64,000 nt of DNA from CAVZVZ01 sp963778895 (GCA_963778895.1 CAVZVZ010000005.1:1426001-1490000), one strand, 5' to 3'; shown: positions 27,800-37,125, numbered from the stretch's first letter. Numbers and translations: made by a program. The notes: a model not told the origin generated them from the letters alone.

Positions 27800-27847
27800 A
27801 ACCTGTGCGCAAATCGGGGGTCAGGGCCCCCAATCTGCGCACAGGTT
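27800..27847 (-). terminator. Long hairpin downstream of groEL
   Basis: Arms 27800-27820 and 27827-27847 pair over 21 bp with two mismatches around TCAGGG. On the minus strand the stem is followed by GCGTTTTGG, so it can serve as an intrinsic terminator for groEL. Its ends AACCTG/CAGGTT equal those of the 48-bp repeats at 7492 and 23224, so it may be a related mobile palindrome reused as a terminator. Confidence 0.65.
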
Positions 27848-27867
27848 CGCGGAAAAGCTTGGTCGGA

Positions 27868-29488
27868 CTAGAAGTCCTCCATGCCCCCGCCCGGCATGGC
27901 GGGAGCGTCTTCGGGCTTGTCGGCGATGACGGCCTCGGTCGTCAGGAACAGCGCCGCGATCGACGCCGCGTTCTGCAAGGCCGAACGGGTCACCTTGGCG
28001 GCATCGATGATGCCGGCCTTGACCAGATCCTCGTAGTCGCCAGTGGCGGCGTTGAGGCCCTCGTTCGGTGCATCGAGATGCCGCACTCGCTCCACGACCA
28101 CGCCGCCTTCGAGGCCGGCGTTGGTGGCGATCTGCTTCAGCGGCTCTTCGAGCGAGCGGGCCACGATGCGGGCACCGGTGGCCTCGTCGGCGGGAAGGTC
28201 GTTGGCCGCGGCGCGGACCTTGGCCTGGGCCCGCAGCAGCGTGACGCCGCCACCGGCGACCACACCTTCCTCGATGGCAGCCTTGGTGGTGCTGACCGCA
28301 TCTTCGATGCGGTGCTTCTTTTCCTTCAGCTCCACCTCGGTGGCCGCGCCGACCTTGAGCACAGCGACACCGCCGGACAGCTTGGCCAGACGCTCTTGGA
28401 GCTTCTCGCTGTCGTAGTCCGAGTCGGTGTTCTCGATCTCTTGCTTGATCTGCGCTACTCGGCCCTGGATGTCCTCCTCCTTGCCGGCGCCCTCGACGAT
28501 CGTCGTCTCGTCCTTCGTCACGACGATCTTGCGAGCCTGACCGAGCAACGAGATGTCGGTGTTCTCGAGTTTGAGGCCGACCTCTTCGGTGATGACCTGG
28601 CCGCCGGTGAGGATCGCGATGTCCTGCAACATGGCCTTGCGGCGATCGCCGAAGCCCGGAGCCTTGACGGCAACCGACTGGAACGTGCCACGGATCTTGT
28701 TGACGACGAGCGTCGCCAGCGCTTCGCCCTCGACGTCCTCCGCCAGGATGACGAGCGGCTTGCCGCCCTGCATGACCTTCTCGAGCACGGGTACGAGGTC
28801 GCGGATAGCGGTGATCTTCGAGCCGACGATCAGGATGTACGGGTTGTCGAGCGACGCTTCCATGCGCTCGGGGTCGGTGACGAAGTACGGCGAGATGTAG
28901 CCCTTGTCGAAGCGCATGCCCTCGACGAGGTCCATCTCCATACCGAAGGTGTTCGACTCTTCGACGGTGATGACGCCGTCCTTGCCGACCTTGTCGATCG
29001 CCTCGGCGATCATCTCGCCGATCTCGGCGTCGGCGGCGGAGATGCCGGCTACCTGAGCGATCTGGCTCTTGTCCTCGACGTCGTTGGCCAGATCCTTGAT
29101 CGCAGCCACGGCCGTCACGACGGCGGCCTCGATGCCCTTCTTCAGCGACATCGGGTTGGCCCCAGCCGCGACGTTGCGCAGGCCTTCACGAACCATCGAC
29201 CACGCGAGCACGGTGGCCGTGGTGGTGCCGTCACCGGCGACGTCGTCGGTCTTCTTGGCGACCTCTTTGACCAGCTCGGCACCGATCCGCTCATACGGAT
29301 CCTCGAGCTCGATCTCCTTCGCGATCGACACACCGTCGTTGGTGATGGTCGGCGCGCCCCACTTCTTGTCGAGAACGACGTTGCGGCCCTTCGGGCCCGA
29401 GGGTGACGCGCACGGCGTCGGCGAGCTGGTTCATGCCCCGCTCGAGCGCCCGGCGTGCTGGCTCGTCGAATTCGATGATCTTGGACAT
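27868..29488 (-). CDS. groEL: 60-kDa chaperonin GroEL, one frameshift
   Basis: Chaperonin large subunit, about 540 aa, that folds proteins in the cytosol as a 14-mer with GroES. The N-terminus from ATG 29488 is MSKIIEFDEPARRALERGMN; a shift near 29397 after VTLGPEG joins to NVVLDKKWGAPTITNDGVS. DDVAGDGTTTATVLAW (ATP site) and the equatorial domain AAVEEGVVAGGG-type motif (AAIEEGVVAGGGV) are intact. The C-terminus ends PAMPGGGMEDF, the short Gly-Met tail usual in actinobacteria. No groES is adjacent, as for many stand-alone actinobacterial groEL copies. A CIRCE element lies 30 bp upstream. Confidence 0.96.
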
Positions 29489-29518
29489 GGGCGGTCCCTC
29501 CGCTTGCTTTCGGTGGCG

Positions 29519-29545
29519 TTAGCACTCTCGATACGAGACTGCTAA
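29519..29545. promoter_or_regulatory. CIRCE operator upstream of groEL
   Basis: TTAGCACTC (29519-29527), a 9-bp spacer and GACTGCTAA (29537-29545). The consensus is TTAGCACTC-N9-GAGTGCTAA, so only one base differs. It predicts HrcA repression of groEL on the minus strand, with release by heat shock. Confidence 0.92.
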
Positions 29546-29594
29546 CAGCCAACCAGACCCTGTTCGGGATCGCAACCCCGAGGTGGACCATTGC

Positions 29595-29624
29595 TATCTT
29601 CTTGACCGACCGGTCAAGAAGATA
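29595..29624. promoter_or_regulatory. 30-bp perfect palindrome, TetR-type operator
   Basis: TATCTTCTTGACCG, then AC, then the exact complement (29611-29624). The inner TTGACCGACCGGTCAA is typical of TetR-family operators. It ends 14 bp before the ATG of the flavoprotein at 29639, where a bound repressor would block transcription or translation start. No regulator gene is adjacent. Confidence 0.75.
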
Positions 29625-29638
29625 CGAGCGGATTGCCA

Positions 29639-31511
29639 ATGGCCGATCGGCCCCTACAACCCGCAACCTCGAAGCACGCCGTCGTCGTCGGCGCCGGCGT
29701 CGGTGGCCTGGGCGCGGCGCTCAGCTTGTCGAGGGCCGGCCACCGGGTCACCGTGATCGAGCGCGACCCCACCCCGCTGCCCGCCGATGCGGATGCCGCA
29801 TTCGAGTGGGACCGCCGAGGCGCTCCACAGGTGCGCCACTCGCATGCGTTGCTCGCACGGCTGCGCAACTTGCTACGCGATCACTACCCCGACGTTCTTC
29901 AGGCCCTCCTCGCCGCGGGCGCGACCGAGATGCAGGTTCTGCGACAACCCGCCGGCCGAGATGCAGGATCGTGCGCCTCGACCGGGCGACGACGACCTCG
30001 TCGCGATCGCTTGCCGGCGAACCACCTTTGAATGGACGCTGCGGCGCCTCGTGCTCGACCTGCACGGCGTCACGGTGAGCCACGGCGTGGCCGTCGATCA
30101 CCTGATTGCCACGACGACGGACAACGGCCGACCTCAGGTCACCGGTGTGGTGACGAACGACGGCACCACGATCGATGCCGATCTGGTCGTCGCCGCGCTG
30201 GGTCGTCGCTCGGCGGTGGCGCGGTGGTCGACCGACTTGGGAGTCGAGCTCGACGTCGAAGAAGAGGACACGGGCATCGTCTACCTCTCGCGCTTCTACC
30301 GACTGCACGCCGACGCCGACCTGCCCGAGACCAACGGCCCGATCGGTGGCGACATCGGGTACCTGAAGTACGGCGTCTTCCTCGGCGACAACCGCACTTA
30401 CTCGGTCACGCTCGCGGTGCGCACCGGCGACGACGAGCTGCGCTCGATGTTGCTCGACCCGGCGACGTTCGATCGAGCCGCTCGCACGCTGCCCGCCACC
30501 GCGACCTGGGCCGAGGCCGACCGGGCCGAGGCCATCACGCCGGTCGAAGTGATGGGCGGACTCGTGAATCGACGCACGCGATTCACCGACGACGCCGGAG
30601 ATCCCTACCTCCTGGGCCTGCACGCGGTCGGTGACGCCCACACGTGCACCAACCCGTTGTACGGACGCGGCTGTTCGCTGGCGATGGTGCAGGCCCACCT
30701 GCTCGCGCAGGCGCTGCGCGTGCGGCCCGACGACGCGCTCGCTCGCGGGCGTGAGTACGAGGCCGCGTGCGATCGCGAGATCCTGCCGTGGTATCGCGCG
30801 TCAGTGCATCAGGACCGCATCAACCGCGAGCAAGCCGCGCGCGAGAAGGCCATCGCGGCCGGCACGATCGAGGCCGACGACACGAACACCGATCCCGCGC
30901 AGTTCGCGCAGGACGTCTTACGCGAGGGCTTGATGCCGGCGGTGCGCACGGACCCCGACGTGTTCCGAGCGTTCATCCGCACGTTCAACTTGCTCACGAC
31001 ACCGGACGCGATGCTGACCGACTCCGATGTGTTCGGTCGCGTGCTGGCCGCGTACCAGGACCGCGAGAACCGTCCTCCGGAACCCGTGCTGGGACCGCCC
31101 CGCCAAGAGATGCTCGCCGCGCTACTAGGCGTCGCGCTGCAGGAGCGTTGCTCACGCTGCGAAGGCGGAGCCGGAGCAGCACCTCAGTCGGGACGAGGAT
31201 CGGCGAAGCCGGGTTCGCCAACGGCGAACCAAAGCCGAAAGAGAAGCGAGCCGGCTGCTGTTGCAGCCGGCCGAATCGCCCCTCTGGGTAACCGCCGCTC
31301 ACGATCTGCACCGATGATCGACGATGGAAGGGGGTCAAATGACGGAAATAGGCCGTGCGACCCGCGAAATGAATCGTTTGACCCAGTGGGCCCCGAGGGT
31401 CAGCCGCCGGCGACGGCCTGCATGATCGAGAGCGTGCCGCCGTCGGGCACCGGGGTCTCGAGACCCTGCAGAAAGCGCACGTCGTCGTCGTCGACGAACA
31501 GGTTCACGTAG
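29639..31511 (+). CDS. FAD-dependent monooxygenase/dehydrogenase-like flavoprotein, frameshifted
   Basis: The N-terminus from ATG 29639 has the dinucleotide motif AVVVGAGVGGLGAALSLSRAG and HSHALLARLRNLLRDHYP. A shift near 29945 leads to a long second frame: VVAALGRRSAVARW, GLVNRRTRFTDDAG, LLGLHAVGDAHTCTNPLYGRG (the second FAD motif), and a helical C-terminus. This resembles geranylgeranyl-reductase/halogenase-type FAD enzymes, and the substrate is unknown. Recognisable protein ends near 31135 (EMLAALLG); the open frame then runs through a dispersed repeat and antisense to moaD to 31511, which looks non-coding. A TAG stop exists one frame away near 31126, so the true end is probably there. The palindromic operator upstream suggests repressor control. 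Confidence 0.72.
31173..31212. repeat. Dispersed GATCGGCGAAGCCGG repeat, third copy
   Basis: GGAGCAGCACC at 31173-31183, then 12 bp, then AGGATCGGCGAAGCCGG to 31212. The block matches 15838-15878 in order and spacing (13 bp there). It lies just beyond the conserved end of the flavoprotein gene. Confidence 0.65.
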
Positions 31512-31675
31512 CGAACCAAGGAGCCCTGGTCGTCGAGCAGCTTGTCCTTGAAGCCGGGATGGTCGCCCTCGAGGCTGGCCAGGACCTCGCCGACCGTGCC
31601 ACCGGCCACGTTCACCTGGGACGCGCCGCCCGTCATGGTTCGGAACACCGGGGGCACCCTCACGGTCACGCTCAT
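31400..31675 (-). CDS. MoaD/ThiS-family sulfur carrier protein
   Basis: 91-aa ubiquitin-like protein from ATG 31675. It starts MSVTVRVPPVFRTMTGG, contains VNLFVDDDDVRFLQGLETPVPDG and ends SIMQAVAGG, the C-terminal Gly-Gly that is activated as thiocarboxylate. It donates sulfur to molybdopterin, to thiamine or to the alternative cysteine synthase CysM (CysO role). No moaE, thiG or mec gene is adjacent, so the partner is open. The Moco enzyme at 24.8 kb gives weak support for a MoaD role. Confidence 0.85.
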   Translation of the reverse strand: MSVTVRVPPVFRTMTGGASQVNVAGGTVGEVLASLEGDHPGFKDKLLDDQGSLVRYVNLFVDDDDVRFLQGLETPVPDGGTLSIMQAVAGG

Positions 31676-31841
31676 CTGGAGATCGTCCTTGTCTGCGGGT
31701 TGGCTGGGGTCGAAATCGCCTCGGATGCTACCGGCCGGGAAGCGAGCGGCCGACGCCGGTGTTCGTGGTGAGGCTGGTCCTGCCGACTCCAGAGGACCCT
31801 CCTGGCGTGGCGCCTTGCCGCTCGGGAGCGGTTCGGAAACG

Positions 31842-32770
31842 ATGTCTGCCGTGCTCGTCCCGATGATCCGCACCTTTGACGCCGCCGAGTTCGACGCGGC
31901 CGAGTTGGCCCGCCGCAAGGACGGGCAGCGGATCTCGTTGTGCCTCCCGGCCCGCGACGAGGCCTCGACGGTCGGCTCGATCGTCGACGTCGTGCGCCGC
32001 GAGCTGGTCGAGCGGGTGCCGTTGGTCGACGAACTGTTGGTGATCGACGACCACTCGACCGATCGCACGGCCGCCGTGGCTCGAGCCGCCGGGGCGCAGG
32101 TGATCAGCGCCGCCGACGTGCTGCCTCGCTACGGCGGTGGGCACGGGAAGGGCGAGGCGCTCTGGAAGTCGTTGTTCGCGTCGGACGGCGACATCGTCGT
32201 GTGGTGTGACGCCGACGTGCGGGACTTCGACCCGGCCTATGTGGTCGGGCTCGCCGGTCCGCTGCTCAGCCGCCCTGAGCTGGGTTTCGTGAAGGGCTTC
32301 TACGACCGCCCGCTGCGCGACGGCCAGGACGGCGGCGGACGGGTGACCGAGCTCGTCGCCCGACCGGCGCTGGCCCTGCTTGTTCCCCCAACTCGCCTCG
32401 GTGGTGCAACCGCTCGCCGGCGAGTACGCCGGCCGGCGAGAGCTGCTCGAGCAGCTGCCGTTCGTCTGTGGCTACGGGGTCGACATCGCCTTGCTGATCG
32501 ACGTGGCCGAGCGCTTCGGGCTCGACGCGGTCGCCCAGGTCGATCTGGGCACCCGCCTGCATCGCAACCGCAGCCTCAGCGAGCTCGCCCCCCAGGCCAC
32601 CGCGGTGCTCCAGGCCGTCCTGAGCCGGGCCGCGCCGGGCCTGACCGCCGAGACCGCCACCCTGCTCCGCCCGGACGAGGTGGCCGATCGAGGTCGACGG
32701 CGCCGAGCGACCCCCGCTGGTCACGGTGCCGGAGTACGGCCGAACTGGTTCTTCCGAACTAGGCGCCTAG
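31842..32770 (+). CDS. gpgS: Glucosyl-3-phosphoglycerate synthase, two frameshifts
   Basis: GT81-type enzyme that transfers glucose from a nucleotide sugar to 3-phosphoglycerate, the first step to glucosylglycerate and, in mycobacteria, methylglucose lipopolysaccharides. From ATG 31842: RRKDGQRISLCLPARDEAST, VDELLVIDDHSTDRTAAVA, GKGEALWKSLFASDGDIVVW with the DAD metal motif in CDADVRDF. After a shift near 32380: FPQLASVVQPLAGEYAGRRE and CGYGVDIALLIDVAERFG. A second shift near 32695 leads to PPLVTVPEYGR and TAG at 32768. About 309 aa. A glycerate kinase and OtsA/OtsB follow nearby. Confidence 0.9.
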
Positions 32771-32864
32771 GCCGATTGACCTATCCCTGTGGTCGTAGTA
32801 CCACTATTCGTGGCCCCAACGGCCGAGGCACAGACCCAGACGACAACAGGGAGCCCTCACCCTG

Positions 32865-33104
32865 ATGAGCACGACCCCCGCCCCCGAAATCGACCTTCGC
32901 GACAGCCGCCTGGCTGAGCTGGTGGCCGGCCTGACCGGCTATGACGAGCACGGTGCCCTCCACGCGCTGCGGGAGGACGACGACCACGACGACGCCCTGG
33001 AGCGGGTAGCCAGCGCCATCCTGACCCTCGACCAGCCCGCGCCCGACGGGTTCCGGGTCGCCGGCTACCTACGCGACGATCTGCCCACGCTCGCCGACCG
33101 CTAA
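32865..33104 (+). CDS. Hypothetical acidic protein (79 aa)
   Basis: ATG 32865 with GGGAG 13 bp upstream. The product is soluble and acidic (HALREDDDHDDALERVASAI) with no family I recognise. The 94-bp gap after gpgS contains a TTGACC hexamer at 32776-32781 and a small inverted repeat GTGGT/ACCAC, so it may have its own promoter, but no good -10 is seen. Confidence 0.6.
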   Translation: MSTTPAPEIDLRDSRLAELVAGLTGYDEHGALHALREDDDHDDALERVASAILTLDQPAPDGFRVAGYLRDDLPTLADR

Positions 33105-33132
33105 CCGCCGCTTCGCCCCTACGATTCGGGGC

Positions 33133-33333
33133 ATGCCCGACGAAGATCTCGAGCGACCGTCGCTGGTGCCGCTCTGGCTCACGATCGTCGTCATCGCGCT
33201 GGCGCTCTTCGGGGCCTTCGCGCTCGTCAGCTGGGTCGTGCACCTGGCGTTCGGCATCGCCAAGGGTCTCTTCTTCATCCTCATCGTGGTCGCGGTGATC
33301 GCGGTGCTACGAGCGGTCATCCGTCGACGCTGA
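33133..33333 (+). CDS. Small two-segment membrane protein (66 aa)
   Basis: ATG 33133. After an acidic start (MPDEDLERPS) two hydrophobic stretches follow, roughly residues 12-37 and 44-60, and a basic end (RAVIRRR), predicting a short hairpin membrane protein. No family is recognised. The 3' end overlaps the convergent glycerate kinase by 27 bp. Confidence 0.6.
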   Translation: MPDEDLERPSLVPLWLTIVVIALALFGAFALVSWVVHLAFGIAKGLFFILIVVAVIAVLRAVIRRR

Positions 33334-34326
33334 ACGGTTTGCCAACCAATCGGTGACGGCCTCCTCGATGCAGGCCACGGTGTCCTTCATCGACCGGTCC
33401 TGACCGAAGCGATCGACGAGCGAGATCGTCTCGACCCGTTCATCGACATCGTCGAACGTCTCGCCGACCACCGCGAGCACGGGAACACCGGCTTCGGCGG
33501 CGAGATCGCAGACGCCGCCAACTACTTTGCCGTCGAAGGATTCGGCGTCGAGGAAGCCCTCGCCCGTGATCACCAGGTCGGCCGCCTTCGATGCGGTCGT
33601 AGAGCTTCACTTCGTCGGCGACGACGTCGAAGCCGGACTGCAGCTCGGCGCCGATCGCCGCCAGCCCGCCGCCGAGCCCACCGGCCGCGCCGGAGCCTTC
33701 GAGGTCCCGCACGTCGACGCCATAGTCGTCGAGATAGGTGCCGGCCAGGCGCTCGAGCCGGCGGCGTAGGAGCTCGACCTGCGCGGGGGTCGCGCCCTTC
33801 TGCGGAGCGAACACCTCGGCGGCGTCGACGAACTTGGTTCGCACGTCGGTGCGCGACCAAGAGATCGGCGGCGCGATAGCGAGCGGGCGGGAACAGGGCA
33901 CGCAACGCACCCGAGCCCGCCGTCGGTGGTGGCCGAGCCGCCCACGCCCACGAGCACACGACGCGCGCCGCTCTCGACGGCCATCGCGATCAGCTCACCG
34001 ACACCGTGGGTGGAGGCCGCGATCGGGTCGTTGTGCTCGGCACCACCGGCGAGGGTGAGCCCGGCCGCGGCCGCCATCTCGATCACGGCCCGGTCGTGCG
34101 CGAATCGCCACGGGGCTTCGACGGGATCGCCGAGCGGACCGCTCACGGTCATCGTCCGGTTCGGCCCTCCGAGGGCATCGATGAAACCCTCGCCCCCGTC
34201 GGACATAGGAGCTTCGTCACAGGTAGCACCGGCGGCGGTTGCGGCGCGCGCGATCGCAGCAACGACCTCAGGGGCCGAGGCCGTCCCCTTGAACTTGTCC
34301 GATGCCGCAACGATCCGCACTTCCAC
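33307..34326 (-). CDS. Glycerate kinase, three frameshifts
   Basis: Family GckA/GlxK-type (Gly_kinase) enzyme that phosphorylates D-glycerate, usually to 2-phosphoglycerate. The N-terminus is VRIVAASDKFKGTASAPEVV and PMSDGGEGFIDALGG; ESGARRVLVGVGGSATTDGG-like sequence follows near 33950. Shifts near 33900, 33860 and 33600 then join FVDAAEVFAPQKGATPAQVE, GSGAAGGLGGGLAAIGAEL and DLVITGEGFLDAESFDGKVV. About 340 aa. Its place between gpgS and otsA suggests recycling of glycerate from glucosylglycerate, which is inference. Confidence 0.85.
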
Positions 34327-34371
34327 AGCATCCCATCGTGAGCTGCGGCAGCGCCGCGTAGGGTCTCCACC

Positions 34372-35742
34372 GTGGCTGACCGTCCCGTGGTGATCGTGTC
34401 GAATCGAGGCCCGGTGTCGTTCCGGGACGAGGGCGGCGAGTTGGTGGCCCGGCGGGGCGCGGGTGGGCTCGTCACCGGCCTGGCGTCGCTCGCCGGCAAC
34501 GACGCCACCTGGATCGCGGCGGCCATCTCCGATGCTGATCGGACCGCCGGCCGCGCAGAGGCACGATCGAGACCGAAGGCTTCCGCGTTCGCCTCCTCGA
34601 CATCGACCCCGCGGTCTACCGCCTGGCCTACGACGTCGTCAGCAACGCCACGCTCTGGTTCGTGCACCATCACCTGTTCGAGCTGGCGCGCCGGCCGCGA
34701 TTCGACTCCAACTTCACCGAAGCTTGGAGCCGCATACCGCGCCGTGAACGCGCTGTTCGCCGATGCGGTGGCCGAGGAAGCACCCGACGGTGCCGCGGTG
34801 CTCGTGCAGGACTACCACCTCACGTTGCTCGCGCCGCTGTTGCGCGACCAACGACCCGACTTGCGGATGGTGCACTTCAGCCACACGCCCTTCGCCGTGC
34901 CCGATCTGCTGCGGGTGCTCCCGGCGGAGCCGCTCACCGAGTTGCTCGACGGCATGGCCGAGCACGACGCCTGCGGATTCCACAGTGCGCGGTGGGCGGC
35001 GTCGTTCATCGACGCGTGCCGCGAGATCCTCGGCCGCGCGCCCAACACGTTCGTTGCACCGCTTGGTGTCGACCCTGACGACCTACACGCCAGCGCCGCG
35101 ACCCCCGCCTGCGCAGCTGCACTCGAGGAGCTCGACGCGACCGTCGCCGATCGTCAGTTCATCGTGCGCGTCGACCGCATCGAGCTGTCGAAGAACCTGC
35201 TGCGAGGGTTCCACGCCTTCGACGACCTGCTCGAGCGCTACGAGCAGTGGCGCGGCCGGGTGATCTTCGGGGCCTTCTGCTACCCGTCCCGCGAGGGCCT
35301 CCCCGAGTACCTCGCCTATCGCCAAGAGGTCGAGGGACTCGTCCGCTACCTCAACGACAAGTGGGCCACCGACGACTGGACGCCGATCGTGCTCGACGCG
35401 CACGACGACTATCCGCGATCGGTCGCCGCCCTCCGCCGCTACGACGTGCTGCTCGTCAACCCGATCCGCGACGGGCTCAACCTCGTGGCCAAGGAAGGCG
35501 CCATCCTCAACGAGCGCGACGGAGTGGTGGTGCTCAGCACCGAAGCCGGTGCGTTCGACGAGCTCGAGGGCGCGGTTCGAGGCGTGAATCCCTTCGACGT
35601 CTCGGCCACCGCTGATGCGATGGCGCAGGCACTGGCGACGTCACCCGACGATCGGCGAACCGAGGCCGCCGAGCTCCGCCGACGCGCCGAGGCGCGTGGT
35701 CCGCAGCAGTGGCTCGAGGACCAGCTGGCCGCGGCCGACTGA
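34372..35742 (+). CDS. otsA: Trehalose-6-phosphate synthase, compensating frameshifts
   Basis: GT20 enzyme forming trehalose 6-phosphate from a nucleotide glucose and glucose 6-phosphate. From GTG 34372: VVIVSNRGPVSFRDEGGELVARRGAGGLV-type start. A segment of about 180 bp (34555-34735) is read correctly only in another frame (FRVRLLDIDPAVYRLAYD, LWFVHHHLFELARRPRFD), after which the original frame resumes with VQDYHLTLLAPLLR, VHFSHTPFAVPD, RVDRIELSKNLLRGF and LLVNPIRDGLNLVAKEG. Two opposite indels explain this. 456 aa. It converges with otsB with 5 bp between stops, so the two are not co-transcribed. Confidence 0.9.
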   Translation: MADRPVVIVSNRGPVSFRDEGGELVARRGAGGLVTGLASLAGNDATWIAAAISDADRTAGRAEARSRPKASAFASSTSTPRSTAWPTTSSATPRSGSCTITCSSWRAGRDSTPTSPKLGAAYRAVNALFADAVAEEAPDGAAVLVQDYHLTLLAPLLRDQRPDLRMVHFSHTPFAVPDLLRVLPAEPLTELLDGMAEHDACGFHSARWAASFIDACREILGRAPNTFVAPLGVDPDDLHASAATPACAAALEELDATVADRQFIVRVDRIELSKNLLRGFHAFDDLLERYEQWRGRVIFGAFCYPSREGLPEYLAYRQEVEGLVRYLNDKWATDDWTPIVLDAHDDYPRSVAALRRYDVLLVNPIRDGLNLVAKEGAILNERDGVVVLSTEAGAFDELEGAVRGVNPFDVSATADAMAQALATSPDDRRTEAAELRRRAEARGPQQWLEDQLAAAD

Positions 35743-35747
35743 GAGAA

Positions 35748-36534
35748 CTACGAACGACGGGCGTGCTCGGCCAAGTACTGCATGAGATCGCGCACGCCGA
35801 GCGGATCTTCGACGACCACGTCGGCGCGCGAGATCAGCTCGTCGGATTCCTCGGCGTTGTGCACCGCCACGCGCACGGTGTGCACGCCGGCGGTCGACAG
35901 CCGATCGAGCGCGTCGAACGCGCGCAGGTCGCCGACGTCATCGCCGATGAAGGCGACGGCCGACAAGCCTTCGGACAACTCGACCAGTGCGCTGCCCTTG
36001 TCGGCCGGGATCGGCGGGTGCAGCTCGTAGGACATCCGCGCCGGTCGACATTCGAGACCAGATCGCACGGCTTGCGACTCGGCGAAGGCCCGCACCCGCG
36101 GTTCCAGTCGAGGACGGCCGCGGTAGTGCAGCGTGATCGAGAGGCCCTTCGATTCGACGTTCATGCCCGCGGGGCCACGTGCCCGTGACAGCGAGGCGAC
36201 GTCGTCGATGACCTCACGCCAGCTACCGCCCAGTGGGTGGTCGGTCCGCTCACCGTTCCGCAGCCGCTGGAGGCCGTAGAGCCCGGCGAGCATCACCGAG
36301 GGCGGGAACATCGGCTGCAGGAAGTCGACGGGACGGCCCGACAGCACACCGACGAGCTCGAAGATGTCGGCCAAGGCGGTGAGCACCTCGACGGACCCCG
36401 GCACGGGACGGGCGTCCTCGGGCACGTCGACGATCTCGGACAACGTGCCGTCGAAGTCGGTGAAGATGCCGGCCGACTGCGGCGCGTCGAGCAGAGGGCT
36501 CGAACTCCGCCGTCGGGAGCGTGGGTGTGCTCAC
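35748..36534 (-). CDS. otsB: Trehalose-phosphatase-like HAD phosphatase, frameshifted
   Basis: HAD-superfamily phosphatase of the trehalose-6-phosphate phosphatase type. Motif I, FTDFDGTLSEIVDVPED, is at about 36440-36480, VGVLSGRPVDFL is motif II, and AFIGDDVGDLRAFDAL is motif IV. GTG 36534 starts VSTPTLPTAEFEP, and a shift near 36497 joins to LLDAPQSAGIF. About 262 aa. The expected role is dephosphorylating trehalose 6-phosphate made by OtsA; glucosyl-3-phosphoglycerate phosphatase activity cannot be excluded given the gpgS nearby. Confidence 0.85.
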
Positions 36535-36570
36535 TCGCGCAGGATACGACGCCAAGGGACGCCGGCCGTG

Positions 36571-37125
36571 TCAAGCCTTGTCGGAGCCGATGACGACCAA
36601 CACGGTCGCACCCTTGAGATCGACCGGTGGTGGTGACGGCATCGCGGCCACCGCCGCCGGGGCGAGACCGAGCGCGGTGGCCACGGCCTGCGCGTCGGCT
36701 TGGGCGCCGGACGCGTAGTAGACCGCGCTCTTCGCCGTCGTCGGGGCGTTGCCGGTGTCGACCTTGGTGAAGCCGGCCGTCTTCAACTTGTCGGCGTTGG
36801 TAGCGGCGACGCCAGACTTGCCGCTGCCGTTGGCCACGAGCACCGGGACGTTCGCGGGCGCGTTGGCTGCCGCAGTCGTCGTGGTCGTCTCCTCGGCCGC
36901 GGCGCCCGCACCGCTAGCCACGGTGGCCTGAGTCGTGGTGGTGGTGCGTTCATCGGCCGGCGCGGCCGTCGACACGAGCCCGTCCTCCTGGCTGAAGCCC
37001 TTCGCCAGGAGCACCACGCCGATCAGGACGGCGACGGCGATGAGGATGATTCCGATCGTCCGAGTTCGCGGGTCTTCAGCGTCCGGAGGGGTCGGTGTGG
37101 ACGCGGCACGCCCGGGCGCGGTCAC
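36571..37125 (-). CDS. LytR_C-domain membrane-anchored protein
   Basis: 184-aa protein with one N-terminal membrane segment (about residues 24-43, IGIILIAVAVLIGVVLL), a Thr/Ala-rich linker and a C-terminal LytR_C domain (VPVLVANGSGKSGVAATNAD ... VLVVIGSDKA). This domain occurs at the end of LCP cell-wall ligases; here the catalytic LCP domain is absent. It is probably exposed outside the membrane. The GTG start overlaps the DUF3263 stop (GTGA). Confidence 0.82.
   Translation of the reverse strand: MTAPGRAASTPTPPDAEDPRTRTIGIILIAVAVLIGVVLLAKGFSQEDGLVSTAAPADERTTTTTQATVASGAGAAAEETTTTTAAANAPANVPVLVANGSGKSGVAATNADKLKTAGFTKVDTGNAPTTAKSAVYYASGAQADAQAVATALGLAPAAVAAMPSPPPVDLKGATVLVVIGSDKA

Noticed and set aside
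7492..27847. CRISPR array made of the palindromic repeats
   Set aside because: Copies are single, many kilobases apart, and have no regular spacers or cas genes.
27805..29406. 533-codon open frame opposite groEL
   Set aside because: Shadow of groEL codon bias; repetitive Leu/Asp/Val text and no independent homology.
32776..32807. TTGACC hexamer and GTGGT/ACCAC inverted repeat as a promoter/operator
   Set aside because: No -10 hexamer at 16-18 bp spacing and the repeat arms are only 5 bp, so support is too weak to list as a site.
112..36534. True pseudogenisation or programmed frameshifting of the split genes
   Set aside because: Shifts hit many unrelated, often essential genes at different sequence contexts and both sides keep conserved residues; no slippery site plus stem-loop pattern is shared.
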